64,000 bases of DNA from Endothia cerciana (Eukaryota; Ascomycota; Sordariomycetes; Diaporthales; Cryphonectriaceae), in contig JALRMH010000035.1 in the NCBI GenBank assembly GCA_026119935.1, positions 348,049 to 412,048 of the forward strand, read 5' to 3'. Positions 33,540 through 43,863 of the stretch are shown one piece after another. How positions within the stretch are numbered: position 1 is the first letter of the stretch; each line of letters begins with the position of its first letter. A program made the translations under genes and the position numbers. Under the pieces are notes generated by a model. That model ran no database searches, had not been told where the DNA came from, and saw only the letters and a list, made by a program, of their open reading frames with translations.

Positions 33540-35050
33540 CTACCTCCTCAAGTCGATTTCTATAGCAAATTTTGACCCTGAGTGGATTCCTAGGCGTCTT
33601 TTTGTCGCCTCGCACCCGCGCGGGACGCCTACACCAGTCTCGCCAAGAGACACGCCCTCGACCACCATCTTCGCAACAGCCTTGGCAGAGAGAAACGTCA
33701 ATGCGTTTCCTCCCCCGTTGAACCCGGCTAGGATCCACTGATTTTTCTTGCCAGGCACTTTTCCAACGTGTGGCTGGCCGTCCGGAGTACTTCCCATGAC
33801 TGCGTTTCGTGTGAGCAACCAATCCCCCGGCCGGAGAAGGACAACTTACTGCCAGTCCAAATTCTCTCGGGTTCTGTACCACTGCCTTCCCAGCCCTTGA
33901 AGTTTCTCTGCATATATCCCCCGAAATACCCATCCTGCATCACCGGATCGAACAGGGTAGAGTCGTCGACTGTATTGTACCAAAGCTCCCGTTGCTTCTC
34001 GTAAATCCACTTGGCACCTCCCACTACGATCCCGCCGTCTGGTCGAGGGTTCAAGTAATCCACTGTCTCCAGGGCCGGATCCAGACCAAATTCCAAATTG
34101 TACGTATGGCTGAGGTGGGGGAACACAGCCTGTCTCCCGTCCTTCGCAGCGAGGTGTGCTGCCGTCCCCTTGTAAGGGGTGATGATCCCGCGATACTGAG
34201 GCAGCAGAGCCGCCGTGTATGCGTTCGTGGCAAGCACAATCTTCATGGCTTTGACCGTTCCTCTCTCAGTGTGCACCAAGGTCGACCCGTTACTGCCGTC
34301 CTCGAACTTCAGCACCGGTGTCTCTGTCTGGAGGTTGAGCGAGGCATTTCTCGCCATTGTCCTCTCCAACAGCCCCGTCACGAACTTGTACGGCCATAAA
34401 GAGCAGCACGGCGAACTGACGGCGCATTTGGCCCCTTTCACGCTTGTCAGCCTTTCTGCAAACTCAGGGCCAATCAAGTCTCTGTCTTTGGTCCACTCGT
34501 CGCCACGCCCGAGGGCCTGCCTGAACGACGCCTCCACCTCCCGCGCGTCACTCTCCGTGTTGAAAACATCATAGCTCCGACGTACTTCAAACTCGCACGC
34601 GATACCCTCCTTCTCAACGACGTCCTTGAGGGCGTAGATGTGGTCCTGCACAAAGCGAGCGTACTCGTCAGCGGACCCAGACCCAAACTTGGCTGCGTGC
34701 TCCAGAAGGCCGGCAGTTTTCAATTTTACATGGCCCCCATTGCGGCCTGTGGCGCCGGAACAGGTCTGCCGTGCTTCGAGAAGGAGAATCGATGGCGGAT
34801 CCGGCGTGTTAGAGAGATGATACCTATGGTTGCGAGGTCAGCTGACGAAGACTTGGTCGGCAGAAGGAGATGGGCTGAATCACGCGACGGAGACACCTGC
34901 TATCCCAGCCCCAATGACCACGACCTCGCTGGTCTCAGGGAGCTCCTTGGTGGACCGATATGAATCGAGGTGGTGGCGCTCGCTTTGCCAGTATGAAAAC
35001 GTGGGATTCGGCACTGGCAGCATTGAAAGGTCATTGCAATAGATAGTCAT
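33540..35050 (-). CDS. FAD-dependent amine-oxidase-type oxidoreductase (DAO family)
   Basis: Predicted 466-aa (or 457-aa) FAD enzyme of the D-amino-acid/sarcosine oxidase superfamily. Minus-strand exons 35050-34884, 34823-33850 and 33799-33540; both introns (60 and 50 bp) are GT-AG and in phase. The dinucleotide fold is EVVVIGAGIAGVSVAYHL (GxGxxG), followed by LLLEARQTCSGATGRNGGHV, where Arg and Gly contact the FAD. Later come IVLATNAYTAALLP, GGIVVGGAKW and the C-terminal FAD-closing segment GSTPDGQPHVGKVPG...WILAGFNGGGN. An ATG at 35023 (MLPVPNPTFSYWQ) is an equally good start because many homologues begin with that peptide. The substrate is probably a secondary amine or amino acid; it cannot be fixed. 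No signal peptide; cytosolic or peroxisomal. Confidence 0.85.
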
Positions 35051-35670
35051 CTTGAGGGATGAAGATAGTGTACACTTCAACCGAGCAGGTTTTGTGGCTT
35101 TGCAGTACAACGGTGATGAAATCAGACACACCGCGACTCGGCAGTAGTCAGGGCACAAATGCGTCGTCAAGTGCGAACACTACATGTATAATTATAGTCG
35201 TAGTGCTGTCGTCATTGCTCTCAAAGTCGGTTGAGAGCAATCCACCGCCTCGCGTCTGTCTTACAGCAACATCAGGCAACTTAAGGGCATCTGCCCTGCC
35301 AACATTACGCCGTCTTACTGTAAGTTGGAGGCCCTAGTTTCCGGCCACCCCGGCCGGCCACCCCGCCTCTTCAACCAGCTCTATTCCTATACTCTTTTCT
35401 CAAGCAATTTAAATGTAAATAACTTCATCTTTTCACACCATCTTTTTACAGCCATCATGAAGCCCTATACCGAATTTGAGCTAGCTCAGGCCATTAAGGC
35501 TGTCAAAAAGGGTCTGTCTTAGCGACAAGCCTCTGTTATGACCTGGAAGGAAGCAGGTCACCGAACAGGCCGTCTCAGTGGAGACAGGACCACGTTGGCC
35601 CGGATCCAACATCCGCGGCACAGGACTCCTTATGTCAGGGACATTGCTTACATAACTCAGAGTTAGGGTA

Positions 35671-35760
35671 TAGACCGAGAGAATCGATATCGACTTTATC
35701 GGTCCACCCTTGTCGAGGCTACCTTAGACCGAAGAGACCGACGTCGACTTCATCGGTCCA
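35671..35760 (+). repeat. Diverged 36-bp direct repeat inside the short element
   Basis: Two copies, 35671-35706 and 35725-35760, both start TAGACCGA and end ATCGGTCCA. Nearly all differences are transitions (C/T or G/A), as expected when RIP acts on a duplication. Confidence 0.65.
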
Positions 35761-36120
35761 GGTCTGAAGAGCTGAGTATATGGAGAACGAACTTTCCTAC
35801 TGTTAGATAGATTTCCTTCATAGCTCTTCAGTCGTCAACCTAAGTTCTGAGTTCAATATTCAGAAGCCTCACTGCTAGTGACTACTGCATCAACGTTCAA
35901 GACTTGTGTTTCTTATTCAAGGCCGAATCTTGGCACCGCTCTTGCTAGCATAACCCAATAGTATTTTGGTATCTTCGGATTACTGCAGTGCTCATTACAG
36001 CTATATAAGGAGCTCAAAATGCAGTGAATCAAGATAGCGATAGTCAGAATGAAGAGAGCGATGTCGAATTATCTACTTGATGAAGAGGATTGCACTATGG
36101 TGGGTGAATAAGATAGAAAA

Positions 36121-36156
36121 ATATATATAATATATATATATGTGTGTGTGTGTGGT
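36121..36156 (+). repeat. (TA)n(TG)n microsatellite
   Basis: Alternating TA then TG dinucleotides lie directly inside the right inverted repeat of the short element. A TA run occupies the same place in the larger element. Confidence 0.85.
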
Positions 36157-36198
36157 GTGGCCGGCCAGGGTGGCCGGAAACTGGGGCCTCCAACTTAC

Positions 36199-36953
36199 TA
36201 CACGCACCAGACAGACCATGTGCCAGGATTGGACAGTGAGCGGCGTTAGGAAACACCTCAATTCAGTTTGTAGCCCCAGTCTGTATGCATATCAGGCCTC
36301 GCTATCAGAATGTCACCCTGTGGGACGCAACTGTGTCACAGAACAAATGCCCCGAACGATAAACCTCATATTGAACAAGCCCAAGCAACAAGAATCCACA
36401 AATACTCGATTTACTTGTTGTCTTTGCTATATCCTGAAGCATTAGGGGTATTTTTTGTTAGTTTATAAAGTAATGACTAAAAGTCGAGTACTAAATATGC
36501 TTCGAAATTCGCTATGGACTTCGTTAGCCCTTACAGACTATGCAAAGAGACCCAAATAATGCACACTAATTTCCTATGTTCTACTAGGATTCTCTGCTCA
36601 CCTCGAGTCCAGAGTCCAGAGAGACAATTTAGCTTAGACAAAGCTAAGCATATGGCACCGCCGAACAAGAAAGCCTCGCGGTATCTAAATCTAGGATGAG
36701 AAGTTCTAACTAATGATACCAATGTGGCATTAACCCAAAGGCCCAGCAACTGTGAATGAAACTAGCTGCCCAGTTTTGTCGTTTGTCAAGATCACGAATA
36801 GGTTATACTCCATATTCGAGAACCTTTCTTATATCCAGAATATCTCCGATATATGATCTCGTCTGCTCAGCAGTGCTTTGCTGGTGACACTGTGGTTGTA
36901 TCCCAACCGCAGCAAATTCCAAAGTGTCACACCATGCCGCGCTACAGTAGCAG
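36199..36953. other. Intergenic, A+T-leaning, no gene seen
   Basis: About 750 bases between the transposon end and a minus-strand gene. Only short frames occur and no motifs are recognised. Confidence 0.45.
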
Positions 36954-38825
36954 TCATCGTGCTATCCAGTAACCACCGTTTCCAAGAGCACGATCACGCA
37001 ATGCTGCACCTGAACTCCTAACACCAGCCCAATGCACCGGGATGGTGTCTGCCCTCTGCTGCAATTGCTGCCTTGCGTCGGCATACTTCTCTAAGAAACT
37101 CCTTGCACTCTCTGCCGTTTTAACTCTCTGAATGGTCAATTCCGGTCCCCAGTTGCTCCTGCTAAGACTCGATAGGGTGATTCGCGAATCTGTGGCAACA
37201 ACCCGCGCCGTCTCCTCGTTGCTCGCCTTCATGATTTTAGGTCTGATGAAATCCATAACAATGACCTTGACCTCGGCGGAGAACGAGGTTCTGCAACCGA
37301 TATCATGTATGAAGTGTACTGTGACCACATTCCTTGCTGCAACGCTCAGCGCTGCGTGGCGCGATGGCCCGATTTCAAGAACTGCCTCGTGCCAATCCAA
37401 CGAGATACCCTTGTCCAATTCACGATGCGGCATGATACAAACCCATCCCATGTAGACCCCTTTGAGACGGACTGTGGTACCATCGGAGACTCCTTCGAGG
37501 GTGGCAGTGGGTACCCTAGTCGACTTGTCCCGCTGCTCTGTGCACCAGGACGCTTTCCCGGTGAATTGGATAGGAAATGGGAATTGTGGTCCATCGTCAG
37601 GACCTATGGTATCCATGTCAACTTCAGCCCCCTCGTCGAGTCGTTCCAACACATCGTAGTTTGATTCCCTTGCCTGCTCGAAGTGGTCTTCAGCTGTTTC
37701 GATCCTTCCTTGCAGACCCGATGCTTGGAAGGCTGTCGTTGCAGCCTCTTTCACGGCGAAGTCTGGCTGGAATCTCTGGATCTGCCCTTGTATCATGCTT
37801 GTCACCGGACTAATAAGACCCGTCACCTTTCCAGCTCCAATCATTGACCCAGCCATTACCCCCAGTTCCAGCGGAAGAGTCTTCAAGCTCGCCCCTCGCA
37901 GGATACTAGGATCTGTAGACGTACTGGCGATACGGAAGATTGGGCTTGAGCACAAAACTCGCCGCTTCGTGGACTTTTGTTTATCGTCGAAATCTCCCTG
38001 AGCAGCTTCCGTGCTCCCGGCGCAGAGGACGAGTCGAAAATAGCCATCGCCCGCTACGACGGGAAGGCGAATCACATGTGTCTCCCTAGGAATACGTCCT
38101 GTCCTTTCGTGTCCCGCACTCTTCATGAACTTGTCGATATCCCTCTGCCAACTTCTCTTGCCAACCACCCCGATATCGTCTTCTGATACTTGCGATACTG
38201 GGGTTACATCTAGCCAGCTGCCGGTTGCTCCGACCAAACGCTTTAGTTTCATCCCGGTGTTTCCGAAAATACCACGTTGCTGCAACCAGATTGCCCGATC
38301 CGCCGGTAGTAGTGTGTCTGGTTGAGAGGATGAGAAGATCGTGATGGCCACGTTGGTTGTTGGGCCTCGATAGAATATGACGCTCGAAGAATGGCGTAGA
38401 ATAGTATAGTGCTTCGTCGACTCGTGCGGCCGTGGGATGAGACCGCCAACGAAGTAGCGTGTCTCATCGAGAGCATTCTTTAGGAAAGAGTGCTTATCTG
38501 TATTGTCGCCGCTTCCACATGGTGATGTCTGACCAGATGTCACTGAGGTGGAACCTGGTGGATTGAGGCCATCGCATGTGGATGGAACCACGTCAAGCCA
38601 TGGGTCGGGTGCCCCCAGATCGCTGTGTTGTGGCATCAGATGGAAATTATCTTCCGTGGTCGCTGCCACATCCTTAGTAATTTCCTCGTGCCCTGAAACT
38701 TCAGTAGTCGAAGGAGGCTGACAGCCTAGCGGATGAATGTTCGCTGTTTGGATGCCGTTCGAATCCGGCTGCCCTTCTGTACCCACCGGCTTTCTCTTGA
38801 TCTTGAAGTCAGGGCGAGCGTCCAT
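36954..38825 (-). CDS. Large conserved fungal protein of unknown function
   Basis: Single-exon 623-aa protein. The first 115 residues are polar and disordered. A conserved-looking block follows: ETRYFVGGLIPRPHESTKHY, ILRHSSSVIFYRGP, AIWLQQRGIFGNTGMKLKRL and GSWLDVTP. Next is PRETHVIRLPVVAGDGYFRLVLC, with SPIFRIASTSTDPSILRGAS after it, then a short Gly/Ile helix near residue 330 that could pack in a membrane or protein core. The C-terminal third has a beta-rich look (VRLKGVYMGWVCIMP, AARNVVTVHFIHDIGC) and ends in a helical DARQQLQQRADTIP. I recall family members in Aspergillus-type genomes labelled 'LipA and NB-ARC domain protein', but I see neither a lipoyl-synthase CxxxCxxC nor a P-loop here, so that name should not be trusted. 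Expression is plausible because the frame is long and clean. Confidence 0.75.
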   Translation of the reverse strand: MDARPDFKIKRKPVGTEGQPDSNGIQTANIHPLGCQPPSTTEVSGHEEITKDVAATTEDNFHLMPQHSDLGAPDPWLDVVPSTCDGLNPPGSTSVTSGQTSPCGSGDNTDKHSFLKNALDETRYFVGGLIPRPHESTKHYTILRHSSSVIFYRGPTTNVAITIFSSSQPDTLLPADRAIWLQQRGIFGNTGMKLKRLVGATGSWLDVTPVSQVSEDDIGVVGKRSWQRDIDKFMKSAGHERTGRIPRETHVIRLPVVAGDGYFRLVLCAGSTEAAQGDFDDKQKSTKRRVLCSSPIFRIASTSTDPSILRGASLKTLPLELGVMAGSMIGAGKVTGLISPVTSMIQGQIQRFQPDFAVKEAATTAFQASGLQGRIETAEDHFEQARESNYDVLERLDEGAEVDMDTIGPDDGPQFPFPIQFTGKASWCTEQRDKSTRVPTATLEGVSDGTTVRLKGVYMGWVCIMPHRELDKGISLDWHEAVLEIGPSRHAALSVAARNVVTVHFIHDIGCRTSFSAEVKVIVMDFIRPKIMKASNEETARVVATDSRITLSSLSRSNWGPELTIQRVKTAESARSFLEKYADARQQLQQRADTIPVHWAGVRSSGAALRDRALGNGGYWIAR

Positions 38826-39823
38826 GGCTCAGAATATTTGATGAGAAGCTCGGTATATAGCCTCGAGTGGTCAAAGGCTCCACAACCGACGTACGGAAAC
38901 ATCAACTTCTCGTGCAATGCTGGTATTCGGGTCAGCAATGGTGATTAGATCGGAGGACATACTACGAGATCAGAGCTAAAGAGAAGATCGTAGGACACAG
39001 CCATCAGGAGACCATGGGCGTTCCATCGTTGTTGCTTTCATATACATCCTCAAGTAGCCATTGTTGGATCCTACATGTTCTACTCCCCGGTTGATGAGAT
39101 GAAGTTCAACTTCCCGGAGCCGCCGACGTGACAGGCCTCTAAATCAGCCCCTAAAAACCCCTAACCCTGGATCCCTATATGAACATGAAGCCCCTCCACC
39201 TTTTTTGGGGGGTCTCACTGGATATCGAGATGCTAAAGCAGGTGGCTTGGATCTCACGGGACTATAAACAATAAGAGTTGGTCTCGACAGTTCCTCATGC
39301 ATAGAAAGATTAGCACAGACACTGCGATAGCTAGAGTTGATGCTCGACATGTATAGCCTGGAAGAATGCTTCTTTGCACTACGTTCTTCTAGACTCATGA
39401 TACAGACCAGAAAAGCAAGGATCTTCAAATATTTATGATAGCCTTTTGTGGAATTTAGAAGTCTCAAAGTGATGAGAGGTAGCTATCTACCCAATTCCAG
39501 CCTTGACGTGGAGATCAAAGCAAAGATCCAAGTGGATCTTGTGAGCTTGGACGAGATGAGGAAGTGTCCAGGTTCTTGCACCCGACGATCTATGGATGCC
39601 ATCAGGGACTGGGATTGAGCTTGACAGAATCTGTCAATCCTGTTCAGAAGTTCCTTCTGTCACTTCTGCTGCCTATGAAATCCCCCTTAATGCATAGTGG
39701 AAAGTGCCAACCATGGCCCATGGGATCCCTCAAAGGAGGGTGACAACAAGCAACCCTACCCCGCACCCGAGGTCGGGATGATTGACATAAAGGCCCGGCG
39801 ATAATTATACGAACACCGGGGAG
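38826..39823. other. Divergent intergenic region
   Basis: 1.0 kb separating two divergent genes. A minus-strand 107-codon frame (39144-39467) has no recognisable features. No gene called. Confidence 0.45.
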
Positions 39824-41539
39824 ATGAAGCTTATCACATCGTATTTCCGTCCGTTCATTACGGGCATCCTCATCACCTCTAGTATTTCTTCCAAGTTGAA
39901 CATGAGTATGTCGGCCCGCTCGTCCCGATCATCCTTCCTTACGGGTCTCGATCGCATTGTCTCGAACGTATCCTCCGCCGGTCAGTCAAAACGGGACCAA
40001 AATGCCGATGCATTGACTGACGATATCGCTTCGCGATACTTCGCGATACACGTGGTTGATGCTGAGACCAATCGAGGCATCCCCCTCGTCTTCCTGAGAA
40101 CGACCTATAAGACGGTCTACATGACGGACAGCGCCGGCTATGCCGCGTTCTACGAGCCAGGTCTGATGACGGGAGAACCACTCTGGGTTACGATCAGCAG
40201 CTATGGCTTCGAGTCGCCGACTGGATTCCTGGGGATCGCTGGCACGCAGATCCATCCCAAACCAGGAGGCTCGGTCGAGATCAAACTCAAGAGAACACAG
40301 GTCGCCTCGAGGCTCTACCGGATGACTGGGTACGGCATCTATCGGGACAGCGTCCTGCTGGGGAAGGAAACACCTATCAATAACCCAGTCATCAACGCCA
40401 AGGTCGCCGGGAGCGATACCGTGCAGTGCGCGAGGTTTCAGGGCAAGCTGCTGTGGATGTGGCAGGACACCGACCGGATGTCGTTCCAGCTGGGCAATTT
40501 TGCAATGACAGGTGCGATCACAGACTTGCCCGAGAGGGTCGATCCGGAGAAAGGACTGAGCTTCAACTATTACACGGAGGACGACAACCCCAATGAGTTC
40601 ACCCGAGCAATGGTCAATATAAAAATTCAAAAAGAAGGCAGTTTCCCTCTGTGGGTTGACGGCCTGACAGTTGTGCAGGACGAGTCAGGTAGAGAGCGCC
40701 TTATAGCCAGGTACTACGCCGCGGGAGATAGTATGGAATGCATTGAGGAGGGTCTGGTGCTTTGGGATGACCAAAAGCAAATCTTCGGCAGGCTGAAGAA
40801 GTTTGACAAGTGCAACTCCCTGGCACCAAGCGGGCACACGATATATGTCACCGACAATGGGACGCGGTATGCGTTCTACGGCAGGAACGTGCGTGTCAAG
40901 GCCGATTTCGCCAGCGCCAGCGACCCGTCGCAGTACGAGGCTTTCACATGTCTCACTCCTGACGGCAAGCGAGCAAATCGTGGGCGAGATGGAGCACTCA
41001 TCTGGAGCTGGCTGAAGGGAGGCAGGCCAGTCAACTTTGAAACCGCAGATGGTCTTGTGAATTCAGGCATCATTCGCGCCGTGGAGTCCCCGTACCGCTT
41101 GAAGGATATCGACACAGGCCAGCCTATCCTCGCAGCACAGGTCGGAATCGCTTGGAATCCCTACCTAAACCTGTGGGTCAACATAATCCAACAGAAATTC
41201 GGGGACACCACTGCAGGTGAAATCTGGTTCTCTACAGCGAAGTCCCCGGAGGGCCCATGGGAACAGTCTCGAAAGGTCGCAACTCACTATATGGCTCGTG
41301 ATATGTACACCAACAACCACAATGACCTGTACAATCCGGTGCAGCACTATGAGCTGATGCGGGAAGGAGGGAGAATTGTTTACTTTTCTGGCACGCTGAC
41401 GAACACATTCTCTGGGAACCAGTGGTGGACACCTTACTACAATTACAATAACATCATGTATCGCCTGGATTTGAAGGACACGAGGCTCAGGTTGGCTCAA
41501 CCTTCTGAGGGGCTCTGGAACACTAAGCCAGACTGTTAA
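39824..41539 (+). CDS. Beta-propeller-like protein with N-terminal Ig-like module
   Basis: Single-exon 571-aa protein; specific function not recognised. The N-terminus (ITSYFRPFITGILITSS) is weakly hydrophobic and could be a signal or anchor. A linker follows, then a carboxypeptidase-regulatory/Ig-like beta module (FAIHVVDAETNRGIPLVFL, TDSAGYAAFYEPGL, VTISSYGFESP). The rest alternates beta-strand repeats typical of a five-bladed propeller: ARFQGKLLWMWQDTDR, WVDGLTVVQDESGRERLIARYY, GHTIYVTDNGTRYAFYG, VGIAWNPYLNLWVNI, then EIWFSTAKSPEGPW, GRIVYFSGTLTN. The S-x-S-P-E-G-P-W type phrase is usual in glycoside hydrolase families GH43/GH117-like and DUF4185 propellers. A carbohydrate-active role is therefore reasonable but unproven. 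An alternative start is the ATG near 39902. Confidence 0.65.
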   Translation: MKLITSYFRPFITGILITSSISSKLNMSMSARSSRSSFLTGLDRIVSNVSSAGQSKRDQNADALTDDIASRYFAIHVVDAETNRGIPLVFLRTTYKTVYMTDSAGYAAFYEPGLMTGEPLWVTISSYGFESPTGFLGIAGTQIHPKPGGSVEIKLKRTQVASRLYRMTGYGIYRDSVLLGKETPINNPVINAKVAGSDTVQCARFQGKLLWMWQDTDRMSFQLGNFAMTGAITDLPERVDPEKGLSFNYYTEDDNPNEFTRAMVNIKIQKEGSFPLWVDGLTVVQDESGRERLIARYYAAGDSMECIEEGLVLWDDQKQIFGRLKKFDKCNSLAPSGHTIYVTDNGTRYAFYGRNVRVKADFASASDPSQYEAFTCLTPDGKRANRGRDGALIWSWLKGGRPVNFETADGLVNSGIIRAVESPYRLKDIDTGQPILAAQVGIAWNPYLNLWVNIIQQKFGDTTAGEIWFSTAKSPEGPWEQSRKVATHYMARDMYTNNHNDLYNPVQHYELMREGGRIVYFSGTLTNTFSGNQWWTPYYNYNNIMYRLDLKDTRLRLAQPSEGLWNTKPDC

Positions 41540-41982
41540 AACACACGGCTGGTGGCGAATGAAGCTAGTTGTCGGTCGCCGTGATGACAAGGCCTTTGAG
41601 AACCATGAGGTAGACAATAGACGTCTATCAATATGAGGACACAATCCTCAGAAAGTGATTACCCTGGAGCAGGGCGTCTCCTCTAGGAGCGAAATCGGCA
41701 ACTCCTAGGTCATGGTCCCAAGAGCAAACGGCGATTGAAGCACAAGGGCTTCGGAAGTTGCATAGAAAAGCGATATTGGTGCTGTTGACGATGCACGGCC
41801 AAGGTGCTCATGCACTGAGATATATTTTTTTAAGACACTGATATCTACATGGAATGTCCTCGCAATATCTATGGGCAACTCGACCTCGCACTGCTAGGAC
41901 AACGCCCGGCAAGAAGTAAGTCCCCAACAACACCCATGCGTGCTTGAAGGCCCTAAGTATCAAGGGACCAGCGATAAACCTT
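41540..41982. other. Convergent 3' intergenic region
   Basis: About 440 bases between two convergent stops. Nothing coding is recognised. Confidence 0.5.
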
Positions 41983-43863
41983 TCACATGTGCACAGCGAC
42001 ATGGTCGTCCATGTACGAGCTGATATCGCCCAGGAACAATGAACAGATAACAGATATAATACCAAAGGCAATGCTGGCCAGGTAAACATATCTGTACGAT
42101 GCAGCATATGCGACCTGACCGGCATAGATAACTTCGTTATACAAGGTCGTATTGCCGGCGATCCCGGGGATCAGAGCAATCTCGGAGGGCAAGGCTGCGG
42201 CTGTCAGGTCAATGACCTCGGTGATCACCTCCACAGAAGTGATGCCGGCCTCGACGAGTGTTCCACCGATGTACTCCGTCGCGTAAGGGACAAATTTGTT
42301 AACGAAGATGTTGTAGTAGATGGAGTAGCCGGTACTGCCGCCGATGACGCGGATACTGAGCGTCAGTGCGGCCACTGTCGCAATGAGATCGTCTGGACAG
42401 ACAATCATCGTGATAATGCTGGCGGGAACGACGATACCCCCAATACCGAGGCCGGCGAGGACAAGGATTCCCCAGAGCTGATACATGTTATCGACCCGCC
42501 CAATCGACATAGCACCACATCCGGCCGTCATGAGGACTGACGAGACGATCATGATTGTTCTGTTGGCACCCTTGAAGACGGACAGGAGAAAAAGACCGAT
42601 GACTGCACCGGCCATCAAGGATATGCCGATGGGAATGGCACGAATCCCGACCTGGACAGGGTCATGGCCGTAGACGTTGAATGCTTGGGTCGGCCAGAAC
42701 GCAATCAGGCTGATGAAGTTCGCCCCGGAGATACAGGTGATAATGAGAGTGAGAACTAGGACCCTAGGATTCTCGTTGATGCGCTTCGGAAACATGGGAC
42801 TTTTGGCGTACCAACCCTCCCAGACGACGAAGAGAACGACGAGGAAAGCTCCTAGCAGGAGAGGCACCAGAACGTGAACAGACGTCCACGGGTACGTATA
42901 GCCCCCCCATTGCATTCCGGCCACTATAAAGATATGTCAGTCTCAAGTGTCTGCTATTTCGGTTTTAAGGATTTCCTGGCGCAGACTCACTGAATAAGAT
43001 CAAACCAGAGATGCTTAGGATACCCCCAACGAAATCTATCTGTCCCAGGATTTCGCGTCGACTGAGTCCACGAGGGTTGGTCCGGGGCGGAGGGAAGTAG
43101 AAGGCTGCGGTCATCGCCAGACCAACAAAATTCCAGAGCGCACACAATAGACCGACGTATCTCCATGATGAGTACGCGGCGATGAGTTGCGCGTACAGGG
43201 CGGACAGACAAAACGGAGTGATCGTAAAAACAAGGGTGCCGACATATTTCCCCCTCTTGGACACAGGCGCCATTTCCGAAGCCGCGGCCAGGGCGGTGAG
43301 CTCATTGATGCCAGCACCGATGCCGGCAAGCACCTGCCCGCCAATAACAATATTCATCGTCTTCGCAGTCGAGCAAACTATCATACCAACAATTATGAAC
43401 GTGGCGCCCGAGAGGGCAATGTAGCGGCGGCCAAAGAGGTCCGAGAGTGATCCAACGAACGGGCAGACAGCTGCAAGAGCCAGGATGTTGGCGAGCGTTA
43501 TCCAAGTCCATCGGTCAGCGCCGCCAATGTCAGCGTAAATGTAGGGCGGAATGGCTCCAAAGAGGTAGATCGGTATCTGAGAACCTGTCCAGAGGAAGGA
43601 GAGAGCAGCAAAGGCCAGCAAGGCTCTAGTGCTCAACTAGGTGATGAGGCAGAGGATGTCAGTGATAGTCATCAAGGGCGATCATGAGGAGTCTATGGGA
43701 TTACCTTGGCCTCTGGTTGGGGCTCCTCATTGCTTGGCGTTGACTCGACACTCTCGACATTCTCATGGACCGGCTTTTCCGAGGAGGCTGTCTTTTCGAT
43801 ATCTGTGCCATTGGGCGATGATTCCCGAACATCATTAAGACTCGAACGCTGGTTAGGAGGCAT
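41983..43863 (-). CDS. TRI12-type MFS efflux transporter
   Basis: Predicted 581-aa multi-spanning plasma-membrane exporter of the fungal trichothecene/siderophore efflux group (DHA2-like, 14 helices). Minus-strand exons 43863-43705, 43636-42991 and 42923-41983; all junctions are in phase. The first exon encodes only the polar cytosolic N-terminus (acidic, Ser/Glu-rich). The membrane part starts TRALLAFAALSFLWTGSQIP. The MFS motif-A region is PFVGSLSDLFGRRY, and GGQVLAGIGAGINELTALAA holds the Gly-rich antiporter-like helix. The third exon begins MAGMQWGGYTYPWTSVHV, diagnostic of the family, and continues through helices to GIISVICSLFLGDIS. No toxin or siderophore biosynthetic gene adjoins, so the cargo is unknown. 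The long 5' region to 45.3 kb could hold its regulation. Confidence 0.87.

Larger units (their letters stand above)
35320..36198. mobile_element. Short Fot1/pogo-like element with 42-bp TIRs
   Basis: An 879-bp element bounded by inverted repeats at 35320-35361 and 36157-36198. They match over 42 bases with two C/T mismatches and begin GTAAGTTGGAGGCC. TA follows the right end. The left flank reads TACT, so the duplicated target is not clean. Inside the left end, from 35458, a reading frame starts MKPYTEFELAQAIKAVKKGL, the helix-turn-helix start of a Fot1/pogo transposase, and hits a stop after 21 codons. No DDE domain remains, so this is a non-autonomous deletion derivative. The sub-terminal sequence near the right end, read on the minus strand, closely resembles the sub-terminal left end of the larger element at 53914-55770. 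Confidence 0.75.

Noticed and set aside
39144..39180. CCCTAACCCT-like string resembling telomere repeats
   Set aside because: Only one or two imperfect units; no array.
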